A stretch of 64,000 bases of DNA from Arthrobacter ruber (GTDB lineage: Bacteria > Actinomycetota > Actinomycetes > Actinomycetales > Micrococcaceae). Location: assembly GCF_002954225.1 (NCBI RefSeq), contig NZ_PPTH01000012.1, positions 124,001-188,000 on the forward strand. The letters are read 5' to 3'. Below the pieces are notes generated by a model. It ran no database searches, had not been told where the DNA came from, and was given only the letters and a program-made list of their open reading frames with translations. This document shows positions 43,583 to 51,791 of the stretch, piece by piece (the stretch's first letter is position 1; the number at the start of each line of letters is the position of its first letter). The translations under genes and the position numbers were made by a program.

Positions 43583-44584
43583 TCAGTCTTCTGGTGCCGC
43601 ATCCACGACGGAGTAGTTGATGGCGGTGTGACCGGTTACTTCGTCGGCACCAAACCCATAAACCGCGTAGGTGGCAACGGTGCGTTCTCCAATCACAAGT
43701 CCGGTAGCTGGGTCGATAATGATCTCCTGTCGGATGCCGGCGCGTAGAGGTTCGGTGCGTCCGATGGCGGTGCCTTCAACTCCGTCGAGGTTCACCTGTT
43801 CGCTGGCGTCTACACCGGGGATCAGAGCCAGGGCGTCGTAGAGCCCTGCCCTGAGGTCGGCGGGCACGAGGCCGATCTTGAGGAGATCGGTGATTTGCAC
43901 GAAGTTGTCTTCGTCGCGAGACGCGGAACCGCCGGTGTAGCGGGAGTTCACCCAGTCCAACAGGGCCCGCCCGTCCCGAGGTAGCGCATCCATTTCTTCT
44001 TCGCTGAGCAATCCCCACGGGTTCCCGTAGAAGTTCCCGTCCGGTGCCCTTTCGACGTCGATCTGCCCAGGCACAGGGGCTGCAATGCCCCAGTCACGTT
44101 CCAGGACCCAGTCCTCGGACTCGTCCCCCGGAACATAGACGCCGATGATCTGCTGGTAGGTCGAGGTCTGACTGGGATCTGACGCATCACTGCTGTTCTG
44201 CCACTGCCCGCGCTTACTGACAAGCAGGTACTGCCCGGGTGCCGGCTGCAGGTCCGTGTACGCGGCGGTCGTCGCCACGACATCGCGGAGCACCCCGGCC
44301 GCGTGCGCGCTCTGAGCGGTGAGGCTCATCTGCCCCAGCGCTACTGCCCCGACCGCTACAGCGGCGGTTGCCAGTACAGCCGTCCGGCCCCAGTGCGATC
44401 GCGGCTGACCCTGCCCTGCCGAGTGGTTGGAATCGCTCGTTCGCGGTGTCGATTGGAGACGGTCGATCCTGGTTTGTGCAGGGCGGTAGCGGGTGGGATC
44501 GTCTGCCCCTTGAAGGGTCGGCAGGGACACGAGCTGGTGGCGTAGGGCTTCCCGCCGGTCCGCCTGGAACTGATCTGTGCTCAT
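43583..44584 (-). CDS. CU044_5270-type membrane protein, sigma-factor partner
   Basis: A 333-residue protein with a cytosolic N-terminus, one membrane helix (AVLATAAVAVGAVALGQM) and a large extracytoplasmic domain (QYLLVSKRGQWQNSSD and so on). The architecture matches the CU044_5270 family, which is regularly encoded next to ECF sigma factors. It overlaps the sigma gene stop by one base (TGATG), so the pair is translationally coupled, and an anti-sigma-like role is inferred. Confidence 0.78.
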   Translation of the reverse strand: MSTDQFQADRREALRHQLVSLPTLQGADDPTRYRPAQTRIDRLQSTPRTSDSNHSAGQGQPRSHWGRTAVLATAAVAVGAVALGQMSLTAQSAHAAGVLRDVVATTAAYTDLQPAPGQYLLVSKRGQWQNSSDASDPSQTSTYQQIIGVYVPGDESEDWVLERDWGIAAPVPGQIDVERAPDGNFYGNPWGLLSEEEMDALPRDGRALLDWVNSRYTGGSASRDEDNFVQITDLLKIGLVPADLRAGLYDALALIPGVDASEQVNLDGVEGTAIGRTEPLRAGIRQEIIIDPATGLVIGERTVATYAVYGFGADEVTGHTAINYSVVDAAPED

Positions 44585-45261
44585 CAGGTGCTCCTTCCGT
44601 TCATCGTCTGGCCTGCGCTGGTGTGATCATCATCTTCGGTAGCCGTAGTCGGCGCGGTAGGTGCGGGTGTTGGCGGTAAGCGGCCCGGCCTGCCTAAGAG
44701 GGCGGCCTCTTCGTAGAGCGATCCAAGACTCTGCTTGGCCCTGCTGAGCCGAGACTTCACCGTCCCCTCCGCTACCGCCAGGACACTGGCGGCCTCCCTG
44801 ATACTCACGCCCTCCACCACGCCCAAAGTCAGAACATCCCGATCCAAAGGCCGCAGCCGGCGGAACGCCTCACGTAATGACGCGAGCTCCCCCAGACGTT
44901 CATCAGCGTCACTGACCTCCTCGGCCACATCACCCGCCGGTGCGGGAGGAGGAAGCTGCGACAGGAAATGCCGGTATCGGCGCTGCTGACGCACATGGTT
45001 GCGGATCAGGTTGTTCGCTGTCACCAGCAGCCACGGAAGGATCGATTCATCGACCATCCGCACGTGCATCCGACGCCGCCACGCCTCATAGAACACCATC
45101 GCCGTGATGTCCTCCGCGGCCGGGTGCATGCTCAGCAGCCGCAACGCGTGGCGCAGCACCCGCTCGTGATGACGATCGAACACCACCCCGAATGCGTCCC
45201 CGTCACCATTGACGACCTGACGCCACAACATCCCATCCGAGGCGATCATCTGTGCACCCAT
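44584..45261 (-). CDS. ECF RNA polymerase sigma factor
   Basis: A 225-residue ECF sigma factor. Region 2 includes HPAAEDITAMVFYEAWRRR and LPWLLVTANNLIRNHVRQ; region 4 includes LRPLDRDVLTLGVVEGVSIREAASVLAVAEGTVKSRLSRA-type helix-turn-helix. The C-terminus has a Pro/Thr tail. The start is uncertain: ATG 45261 or 45249. It is divergent from a second ECF sigma gene with 151 bases between. Confidence 0.88.
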   Translation of the reverse strand: MGAQMIASDGMLWRQVVNGDGDAFGVVFDRHHERVLRHALRLLSMHPAAEDITAMVFYEAWRRRMHVRMVDESILPWLLVTANNLIRNHVRQQRRYRHFLSQLPPPAPAGDVAEEVSDADERLGELASLREAFRRLRPLDRDVLTLGVVEGVSIREAASVLAVAEGTVKSRLSRAKQSLGSLYEEAALLGRPGRLPPTPAPTAPTTATEDDDHTSAGQTMNGRST

Positions 45262-45412
45262 ACCCCTTAGTGTCCGATCACCACCCAAGGTTCCACCCAC
45301 ACAGCAGAAAGTTTCGACCCCTTCGAACAATCGACGATCCTCAGTAGCAACTAGTTGCAGGTTGACTGTCACAACTCCTCACTCCGAGACACTTACTGGG
45401 TGGAGGTGTGAA

Positions 45413-45988
45413 GTGAACACACGCGATACGAAGACGTTGGTAACCACCGACGAGGATCTGGTTAACCGACTGATCCGTGGAAATGACAGAGCTTTCTCTG
45501 CCCTGTTCGATAAATACTCAACAACGGTCTACCGCTACGCCTGGGGTTTAGCTGACTCCCGCAACGAGGTGCCCGACATCGTGCAGGAGACATTCCTGCT
45601 CCTCTGGCGCCGCCGCAAAGACGTCCGCATGGCAGAGCAATCTGTCCTTCCTTGGCTCCTGCTGTGTTGCCGGAACACCGCTTACAACCTCAATAGGGCT
45701 CGTCGCCGCACCGATGCTGACGAGCTCACCGACCCCTCACCCGGCTCCTCAGCCTGGCATCGCCGCACAGACCAGGACCGGGCCGTGGAAGAACTGGCGT
45801 GGATCCTCGAGGAAATCGCCGCGCTACCCGAGGTCGATCGGAAGTTGTGCGAACTCTGCCTCGTCGAGGGGCGCAGCTACGACGAAGCCGCCACTTCTTT
45901 GGGCATCAGCCAGCCAGCTGCCCGCAAACGCATCGAACGTGCTCGCCGCAGACTGCGTGCCAGTACCACAACCGACCTCAACGACTAA
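45413..45988 (+). CDS. ECF RNA polymerase sigma factor
   Basis: A 191-residue ECF sigma factor: region 2 NDRAFSALFDKYSTTVYRYAWG, VPDIVQETFLLLWRRRKDVR, and region 4 LCLVEGRSYDEAATSLGIS then AARKRIERARRRLR. GGAGGTG is 5 bases before GTG 45413. It is only modestly similar to the divergent sigma factor, so the pair is not a simple duplication. Followed by a small membrane partner gene 10 bases later. Confidence 0.9.
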   Translation: MNTRDTKTLVTTDEDLVNRLIRGNDRAFSALFDKYSTTVYRYAWGLADSRNEVPDIVQETFLLLWRRRKDVRMAEQSVLPWLLLCCRNTAYNLNRARRRTDADELTDPSPGSSAWHRRTDQDRAVEELAWILEEIAALPEVDRKLCELCLVEGRSYDEAATSLGISQPAARKRIERARRRLRASTTTDLND

Positions 45989-45998
45989 GGAGCAGACC

Positions 45999-46472
45999 GT
46001 GCCTATCACCTACGAACCACCCACCAACCGGCACATCGGCGAAGAGCTTGCGCCCGTTCGGGCCTCGCTGATGCGCCAGGTCGCTCGCCGGCGAACATTC
46101 AAACGAGCATCCATCTCAGCTGCGGTTCTGGCGGCCCTGTCCGTAGGAGGCGTTTCCGTGGCCATCGGCGACGGCCTCGGTTACTACGCCGAAGCCGAGT
46201 ACATGACCAACCCTCTGTACGTCGAACAGTTCGCGGACTGCATGACCGCCCACGGCTGGGAACCCCTCCCCGGCAACGGCACCGACATACCGAACGACTT
46301 CCCTACAGTGCACTTCCTTCTCCGCCCAGAAGACAGTGGCCCCCAAGGCGAGGACGCTCAAGCCTGCCGGGCAAGCATCGCCGAAATAGTGGGAGAACCC
46401 ATCGACGAGGACTGCGGACCGGCGTGGTACCCATGCGACCCTACCCAGCCGCGAGTTCTCCCCAACAAGTAA
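45999..46472 (+). CDS. Small membrane protein, sigma-factor partner
   Basis: A 157-residue protein with a short basic N-terminus (RQVARRRTFKRAS), one membrane helix (ISAAVLAALSVGGVSVAIG) and an extracytoplasmic part with conserved cysteines (ADCMTAHGW, AQACRASIAE, DCGPAWYPCD). AAGGAG precedes the GTG by 6 bases. Position and topology suggest an anti-sigma or sensing role for the preceding ECF factor, without proof. Confidence 0.72.
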   Translation: MPITYEPPTNRHIGEELAPVRASLMRQVARRRTFKRASISAAVLAALSVGGVSVAIGDGLGYYAEAEYMTNPLYVEQFADCMTAHGWEPLPGNGTDIPNDFPTVHFLLRPEDSGPQGEDAQACRASIAEIVGEPIDEDCGPAWYPCDPTQPRVLPNK

Positions 46473-46515
46473 TCAAGCTCCAACAGACCGGCGTCATTGA
46501 AACGCCCCCTCAGCT

Positions 46516-46556
46516 GGCGGTGCGGAAGTCCAACGAACGGGGGCTTCCGTACCGCC
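46516..46556 (+). terminator. Hairpin after the sigma operon
   Basis: Arms GGCGGTGCGGAAG and CTTCCGTACCGCC pair over 13 positions (one G-T) around a 15-base loop, 43 bases after the stop. No T-run follows, so it may be a weak terminator or mRNA 3' end structure. Confidence 0.5.
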
Positions 46557-46627
46557 GCCCACTCCTGATCTCAAGCAGGAATTGCCCGTTGTTGACGGAC
46601 CGATGACCACACAGCAGCGGTTTCCCC

Positions 46628-46812
46628 CTACGTAGGGTCGCCGTTGCGCAGGGTGTACTCGGCGCAACAGGTCACGAACGATGTCAGTGCAACCAGAGGC
46701 AAGACTCCTGCCGATTTGCCTCCTCGGTCAGAGCGTTCGTATGAGAGTGTCGGAGAGCGCGCCCAGCGCGACAACAACGAGGAAGAGCGACTTACGACGG
46801 ATCGGTGTCCAC
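46628..46812 (-). pseudogene. Possible broken small membrane protein
   Basis: Two overlapping frames both look like membrane-protein pieces: MDTDPS then RKSLFLVVALGALSDTLI (after one shift), and SAGVLPLVALTSFVTCCAEY in a third frame ending at TAG 46628. Together they suggest one small two-helix protein with two or more frameshifts. Weak evidence. Confidence 0.3.
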
Positions 46813-46841
46813 CAGGGCCGGCGTGGCGATGCTCGGCGAGG

Positions 46842-47810
46842 TCACTGCTCGCTGCGGGACGCGCGTCCCCCGCGGTCGCCACCCGTCGCCGAACCGAAGG
46901 CGTGCAGATCGAGCTCGACGCTCAGAAGGTCGGAGGCGACTCGCCCGCGCACACTCGTCCCCTGCTCATCGAGAGGCGGGCTCATGACCGCGGCACCGAG
47001 CCGCCCAGGGGCGGAGAGCACGATCGCTCCGGAGACACTGGACTTCGCGGGGATGCCGATTCCACGCATCCAACGGCCTGAGCCGTCATACACACCGCAG
47101 GTCGCCATGACCGAGACGACGTCGCGAGCCACGGCCGGTGGAACGACGCGCTCCTCCGTCACCGGGTTGACCCCGCCGCAGGCGAGGGTCGCCCCCATCA
47201 CCGCGAGTGCCTTCACGTCGACGAGGACAGCGCACGCGCGAGCGTAGACGGCGACGGCATCGTCGGCACCGACGTGCAGGGTTCCTTCCGCCCGCATGAG
47301 GTGTGCAAGCGCGTGGTTCCGGTCACCGAGGAGGTGCTCGTTATGTGCGACGCTTTCGTCCACTTCGAGCCGACGCCCGGCGAAGGCGGAGAGACCTCGG
47401 AGGATCCGCTCGTGACGCTCGTCGACATCGCTGCCATCGATGAGCGATGCCGTGAGCAGCGCTCCTGCGTTGACCATCGGGTTGGGTGGGCGGCCGGTGC
47501 CGCTCTCGAGCTTGATCGCGTCGAAGGCTTCGCCGGTCGGTTCGATTCCGATGAGATCCAGGGCCTCGCCGTCCGTGTCCAGCAGCGCCAGGGCGAACAG
47601 GAACGGTTTGACCGCCGACTGCACGCTGAACGGCGACTCCGCCTGCCTAGTGCCACGCACAGTCCCGTCGGGCAAAGCCAGGGCCAGCGCGCATTGGTCG
47701 GCGTCCGCGGCGGCGAGTTCGGGAATGCTGTCGTCCACCGATCCGCCGTTCTTCTGCATGACCCGCGCCCGCAGATCCTCGAGGTCATAGGTTGCTGCGT
47801 CCGGCGTCAT
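46842..47810 (-). CDS. glsA: Glutaminase
   Basis: A 322-residue serine-dependent glutaminase (glutamine to glutamate plus ammonia) of the beta-lactamase fold. SPFSVQSAVK at 59-68 contains the Ser65-x-x-Lys68 catalytic pair; NPMVNAGALL and ESVAHNEHLL are family motifs; GVNPVTEERVVP and VMATCGVYDGSG follow. Length is normal. CACTGT lies 6 bases before ATG 47810, which fits a leaderless message; the longer frame to 47909 lacks support. Confidence 0.93.
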   Translation of the reverse strand: MTPDAATYDLEDLRARVMQKNGGSVDDSIPELAAADADQCALALALPDGTVRGTRQAESPFSVQSAVKPFLFALALLDTDGEALDLIGIEPTGEAFDAIKLESGTGRPPNPMVNAGALLTASLIDGSDVDERHERILRGLSAFAGRRLEVDESVAHNEHLLGDRNHALAHLMRAEGTLHVGADDAVAVYARACAVLVDVKALAVMGATLACGGVNPVTEERVVPPAVARDVVSVMATCGVYDGSGRWMRGIGIPAKSSVSGAIVLSAPGRLGAAVMSPPLDEQGTSVRGRVASDLLSVELDLHAFGSATGGDRGGRASRSEQ

Positions 47811-47937
47811 CCCCCTACAGTGACACAGGTCGTGCTCAATGAAGGCAGTAACGGGTGCGATCGGCTGCGTGCAGGAATATGGCCTGCCACGACCCATCCG
47901 GCTGACCATTCCCTAGCGTGTGTTGGTTGTTGTGAGG

Positions 47938-48419
47938 ATGGCTCTCTCGCCACGGTGGAATGATGGGCCTGTGGGGCTGACTCCGCTGCAAGCATTGAAT
48001 GGAACCCCGCAATGGCAGTTGCCCACCAGTGCGGCTGCTGAGGACATAAAGGTGCGCGTCGTCGGCGCAACAACCATCCAGAGCATCGGCGTGCTGTTGC
48101 TGATGCATATCGGTGAATCCGGCGCCCCCGCCACCGACATGCGGCTCGGCCTGGCCTTCGGTGCCCTTCACATAGCCGTCGGCGCTGCGGTCCTCGACTT
48201 CCGGCCGTCCGTCCCAGCCGTGGGCGTGTTCCTTCTCCCGGAAGCCTCCTCGCCCTCATCGCCGCACTCGGAGGAGGGTACTGGGCCGGCGCCTGGGCCT
48301 TCGGGCTCACCGCCCGGGCCTTCCTATCCCGCGAACTCACCACAAGCTCACGACGAAGCTGGTCTCACCCGGTTCCACAAAGGGATCGGCTCACGAGCGG
48401 TGTTGGGCGTGCTACGTAG
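47938..48419 (+). pseudogene. Small membrane protein gene with an internal frameshift
   Basis: The first frame reads a membrane-like segment (ATTIQSIGVLLLMHIG, LAFGALHIAVGAAVLDF), then turns into Pro/Ser-rich sequence near 48240. At that point a different frame takes over smoothly (SLLALIAALGGGYWAGAWAFGL, ending at TAG 48417-48419). One base missing, or two extra, around 48235 explains both. ATG 47938 is the likely start. Confidence 0.55.
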
Positions 48420-48597
48420 TGAGATGGAGCTCTACCTGCTTGATTGCTGAGGTGTTGGTACGCAGCGGTGCGATTGCTTTGCGTGCACAGAGGGCCGCCG
48501 CAATCCGCCGGCTTCAGCGGCCATGTGCGCTGTGGCACTCCGACCACACATGATCAGGCTCGGAAGCGGATCGTTCAACCGGACGGTTAGCGGTACT

Positions 48598-48828
48598 TCA
48601 ATCGCGTACAGCGGCCACAGCTTCGATCTCCACGAGTTGATGCTTGTATCCAAGGACTCTCACACCCAACAGAGAGCTCAGGACGTCATGTGCACCGAAC
48701 GCTCTGCGGACAACCTCCCAGGCAGTGACGAGATCATTTCGATCGGTCGATGCCACGAGCACGCGTGTACTGATGACGTCCTCGAGTGTGGCTCCAGCTG
48801 CCTTGAGAGCGGTCACTGCTGACGCCAT
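48598..48828 (-). pseudogene. RidA/YjgF family C-terminal fragment
   Basis: 76 residues match the last part of RidA enamine/imine deaminases: VTALKAAGATLEDVISTRVLVAS, then the terminal LVEIEAVAAVRD. The first 50 or so residues, with the strand that forms the core, are missing upstream, where a kinase gene ends 70 bases away. It is a remnant, not a complete enzyme. Confidence 0.6.
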
Positions 48829-48898
48829 CGAAACTCTGCTCTCCCTCGTGCCTGCGAAGCTTCAGCTTCTCACCTGTCACGACACGGAGGAGTACCGT

Positions 48899-49456
48899 TC
48901 ACCGGACTGCCGAGCTTCCTGGCAGCAGGGGCTCCCACCTCAGCACGGCGTCGCGGAGTTCCGCTACAGACATTCCGCTGCTCAGACGCAGAACTGGTCG
49001 ATCGAGTTGATCGAGCCATGCTTCATGACGTGCCCGGCTTCTGCCGTCGAACGCCGGATCGTCATATCCTTTCGCCCAATCCAGGAAGTCGGACCACGCC
49101 GCCTCATCAAAGGCTCCGCCGGCCCGGCGATGGACCTCGCGGGCTTCAAGGCGTCGCAATCTCTCACGCGGGTCCAGCGTCAAAAAGACCACGGCATCGC
49201 ATTCTTCGATGATGCTTTCTCCCCAGCCCATTACTGACCCGGACAGGACCCACCCCTCCCGCGGAACGAAAACGTCGCGCATCAGAGCCCGCCGAGCGTC
49301 CTCCGGACGCTTCACCACGTATGGCGGGACGGTGGGCACCCAGAAGTAGTCGTCGGCGTCCGCGTGAGGAACCGACCAATAGTCAGCTAATGCCCTACCG
49401 AGAGTCGTCGTACCACTTCCGCTTGCCCCCATCACATGAACCTTCGCGCGCTGCAT
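48899..49456 (-). CDS. P-loop nucleoside/nucleotide kinase-like ATPase
   Basis: A 185-residue P-loop protein: GASGSGTTT at 10-18, HADADDYFWVPTVPPY, then WVLSGSVMGWGESI and LDPRERLRRLEAREV, the layout of FlaR-like or adenylate-kinase-related small kinases. The substrate is unknown. The start is the only ATG before the P-loop. Confidence 0.82.
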   Translation of the reverse strand: MQRAKVHVMGASGSGTTTLGRALADYWSVPHADADDYFWVPTVPPYVVKRPEDARRALMRDVFVPREGWVLSGSVMGWGESIIEECDAVVFLTLDPRERLRRLEAREVHRRAGGAFDEAAWSDFLDWAKGYDDPAFDGRSRARHEAWLDQLDRPVLRLSSGMSVAELRDAVLRWEPLLPGSSAVR

Positions 49457-49582
49457 GACTCAAGTATCGGACGCCTGCTCTGCGAGAAGACCCATGCTGC
49501 GCGTCCTCTTCCTCCGCAGCGATGCTGTCTCGACTGCCGCTCGTCAATCGGGCAGGTGCCGGCCTGAGGAGAAGTTGTTGGT

Positions 49583-49757
49583 TCAGTGAGCGGCGGAGGT
49601 CGAATTGCCCTTCACTCGCGTCTCTTCACTTGTTTCACGATGACGAATGACCAGCGAGGCCGTGATGGGTATCGCCGAGAGCAACACGCAGGGAACCAGC
49701 AGGACAGCCGCTGCGATGCCGAACCTCAGGCCGAAGCGACCGCTTCATGACATCCAT
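49583..49757 (-). pseudogene. Small membrane protein with one extra base
   Basis: ATG 49757 opens MDVMKRSLRPEVR, but the membrane helix (FGIAAAVLLVPCVLLSAIPI) and tail (TASLVIRHRETSEETR, ending at TGA 49583) are in the next frame. Removing one base near 49725 gives a complete 57-residue protein. Lesion or sequencing error. Confidence 0.4.
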
Positions 49758-49842
49758 CGAACTGCACCGTGCCCGTCGAACTCCTGCCGGCAGCGGGAGC
49801 GGCTTGCAGGCAGCTGGGGTATCAGGCGCAGCCGAGTAGACC

Positions 49843-49871
49843 TTTACAGGCTAACTACTTAGAGACACAAT
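49843..49871 (+). promoter_or_regulatory. Promoter of the second padR operon
   Basis: TTTACA (49843-49848), 17 bases, CACAAT (49866-49871), then exactly 6 bases to ATG 49878: a leaderless sigma-70-type promoter. CTAACTACTTAG in the spacer is a short inverted repeat that could bind PadR. Confidence 0.55.
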
Positions 49872-49877
49872 CTAGTC

Positions 49878-50258
49878 ATGGAAGTCTCCACCTCAACGCC
49901 CCGAGACGCAGCAAGCGTGGACTGGCCAAGCGACTGGCTCAGGGCCACCCTGGGGTTTCTCGCCCTCCGTGCCCTATCCCCTGGTCCCTCCTACGGCTAC
50001 GCGATCATCAGCGAACTTGAGCGCTACGGCTTCGGCACGATCAAGGGCGGAACTCTGTATCCGCTTCTCACCCGATACGAAGCAGCGGGCCTGGTCACGA
50101 CGGAATGGAGGGCCGGCGACGGCGGTCCGGGCCGCAAGTACTTCGCCCTGACCGACCAGGGCCGCGCTGAAGTGACACGCCTCAGCGCCGACTGGCTGCG
50201 TTTCACCGATGTCACTACCCGCTACCTCGACCAACCTACCAGGGAGGGCTCCCCATGA
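49878..50258 (+). CDS. PadR-family transcriptional regulator
   Basis: A 126-residue PadR winged-helix protein (FLALRALSPGPSYGYAIISELERYGF, TLYPLLTRYEAAGLV, KYFALTDQG). It is short, without the long C-terminal helices of the PadR at 39459. Stop and next start overlap (ATGA). Confidence 0.9.
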   Translation: MEVSTSTPRDAASVDWPSDWLRATLGFLALRALSPGPSYGYAIISELERYGFGTIKGGTLYPLLTRYEAAGLVTTEWRAGDGGPGRKYFALTDQGRAEVTRLSADWLRFTDVTTRYLDQPTREGSP

Positions 50259-50971
50259 TCCAGCAGACCAGCGATAAGAAATGGTTCGACCAACTCGTCA
50301 TGGAACTCCGGCTCCGCCAAGTCCACGGAAACGCCATCGGTGACACCGTCGCAAGCGCGAAGGAACTCCTCAGCGATACCGGCCAGCAGGCCGAAGAAGC
50401 GTTCGGTCCCGCCCGCGACTACGCTGCTGCGCTCGAGCTTCCCGCCGCGCCGAAACACGACTGGGTGCGAAAAGCACTCTGGCCGTCACTGCTCGGGCTT
50501 TTGGCCTTCCTGCTCTTCAACCAGGCGGTCGTGTCCTCGACCCGGTCTGAACTACTCCTGATTTCACCAGCACAACTGGCTCTCCTCGCCACGCCCGTGG
50601 TGCTCGTAGCCTTCCTGCCGCTCTACCTCGACGCCATTGTCCGACGAATCTGGGTCTGCATAGCGATCACCGCTATCTGCGCCCTCGCCGGCGTCATGTC
50701 CGGCGTCGCCACCCCGACCGACCAGGCCGAAGCATGGCTAGCGCTCGATCCGTTGCCCTGGCTCATCGGCAGCGCCCTGGTCATGGTGGCACTCTCGGTC
50801 AGGAACACCATTCGGTCATCCTCCACGACGGACGACGATGACATCACCGACCCGAGCTCGGGGGCAGCGAGTAGCACCGGAACCGGCGCGAGAGTCATCG
50901 TTCAGGTCACGAACTGGATGTTTCCCATACTCGCCCTCGCCATGCTCGGCCTTGCACTAGCACTCCGTTGA
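50255..50971 (+). CDS. Membrane protein, partner of PadR
   Basis: A 238-residue protein: an N-terminal helical domain of the HAAS/DUF1700-type (VMELRLRQVHGNAIGDTVAS) and five or six membrane helices. Coupled to PadR by a four-base overlap, a frequent pairing in which PadR controls a membrane stress protein. Function unknown. Confidence 0.75.
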   Translation: MIQQTSDKKWFDQLVMELRLRQVHGNAIGDTVASAKELLSDTGQQAEEAFGPARDYAAALELPAAPKHDWVRKALWPSLLGLLAFLLFNQAVVSSTRSELLLISPAQLALLATPVVLVAFLPLYLDAIVRRIWVCIAITAICALAGVMSGVATPTDQAEAWLALDPLPWLIGSALVMVALSVRNTIRSSSTTDDDDITDPSSGAASSTGTGARVIVQVTNWMFPILALAMLGLALALR

Positions 50972-51104
50972 GTCGGGGGGGCTTCCTACTCGACGCTGCA
51001 ATCCAAACATGGCAGGAGCCAGCCCCCTCATCACCGCTCGACGGGCTCGTGCCTCCCTCCCCCGGATCGATCGGGCGCTTGCCAGTCCCGTTTAGAGTTG
51101 GAGG

Positions 51105-51791
51105 GTGGTTGCCATGGGGGATGTGCTTGAAGCTGATGGTCTGCTGGTCGGGTACGTCGGCACTCCTGTCTGTGGGGAGGTAAGCCTCGGTCTGGCCTCC
51201 GGTGAGGTTCTCGCGGTGGTCGGTTTCAATGGTGCCGGTAAGTCCACTGTTGTCCGGACCCTGGCGGGGCGTCAGGACCCGTTGGCAGGGGACGTGCGGG
51301 TTCATGGTCTACCGGTGATGCCCGACGCCGTGGAGTTCCGCCGACAGGTCGCGGCCGTGTTCGATGAGGATGTGTTCTTTCCGTCACTGACGGTACGGGA
51401 GCACCTGCTCCTGGTGGCACGGGGTCACTCGGTGAGTTCTCCTGAGGAAGCCGTCGATGCTGAGCTGAAGTTCTTCGGCATCGCGGACAGAGCTCACGCG
51501 GTCCCTGACGCACTGTCTTCCGGGCAACGCCGGCGCCTGCTTCTGGCCGCGGGTTTCATCCGTCCGTCGTCACTGTTGTTCCTCGATGAGCCCGAGCAGC
51601 GTCTGGATCCGGTGATGCGCGATGCGCTGTCCCGACGGATCCAGGGATGCGCTGATGCCGGGACCACAGTCGTCCTGGTCACCCATGATCCCCGGCTGCT
51701 GGTTCAGACGGCGACGGCGTGCCTGGTCATCGACGAGACCGTCAAACCCGTGAGTACAGAGCGGGGAGCGCAGATCATTGCAGGTGCCTGA
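51105..51791 (+). CDS. ABC transporter ATP-binding protein
   Basis: A 228-residue ATPase: Walker A GFNGAGKST at 40-48, signature LSSGQ at 137-141, Walker B LLFLDEPEQRLD at 157-168, H-loop THDPR. TAGAGT lies 6 bases before GTG 51105 (leaderless); ATG 51114 with GGAGG upstream is the alternative. The only adjacent membrane protein is the DUF6297-like gene, so the pair forms the transporter. Confidence 0.9.
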   Translation: MVAMGDVLEADGLLVGYVGTPVCGEVSLGLASGEVLAVVGFNGAGKSTVVRTLAGRQDPLAGDVRVHGLPVMPDAVEFRRQVAAVFDEDVFFPSLTVREHLLLVARGHSVSSPEEAVDAELKFFGIADRAHAVPDALSSGQRRRLLLAAGFIRPSSLLFLDEPEQRLDPVMRDALSRRIQGCADAGTTVVLVTHDPRLLVQTATACLVIDETVKPVSTERGAQIIAGA

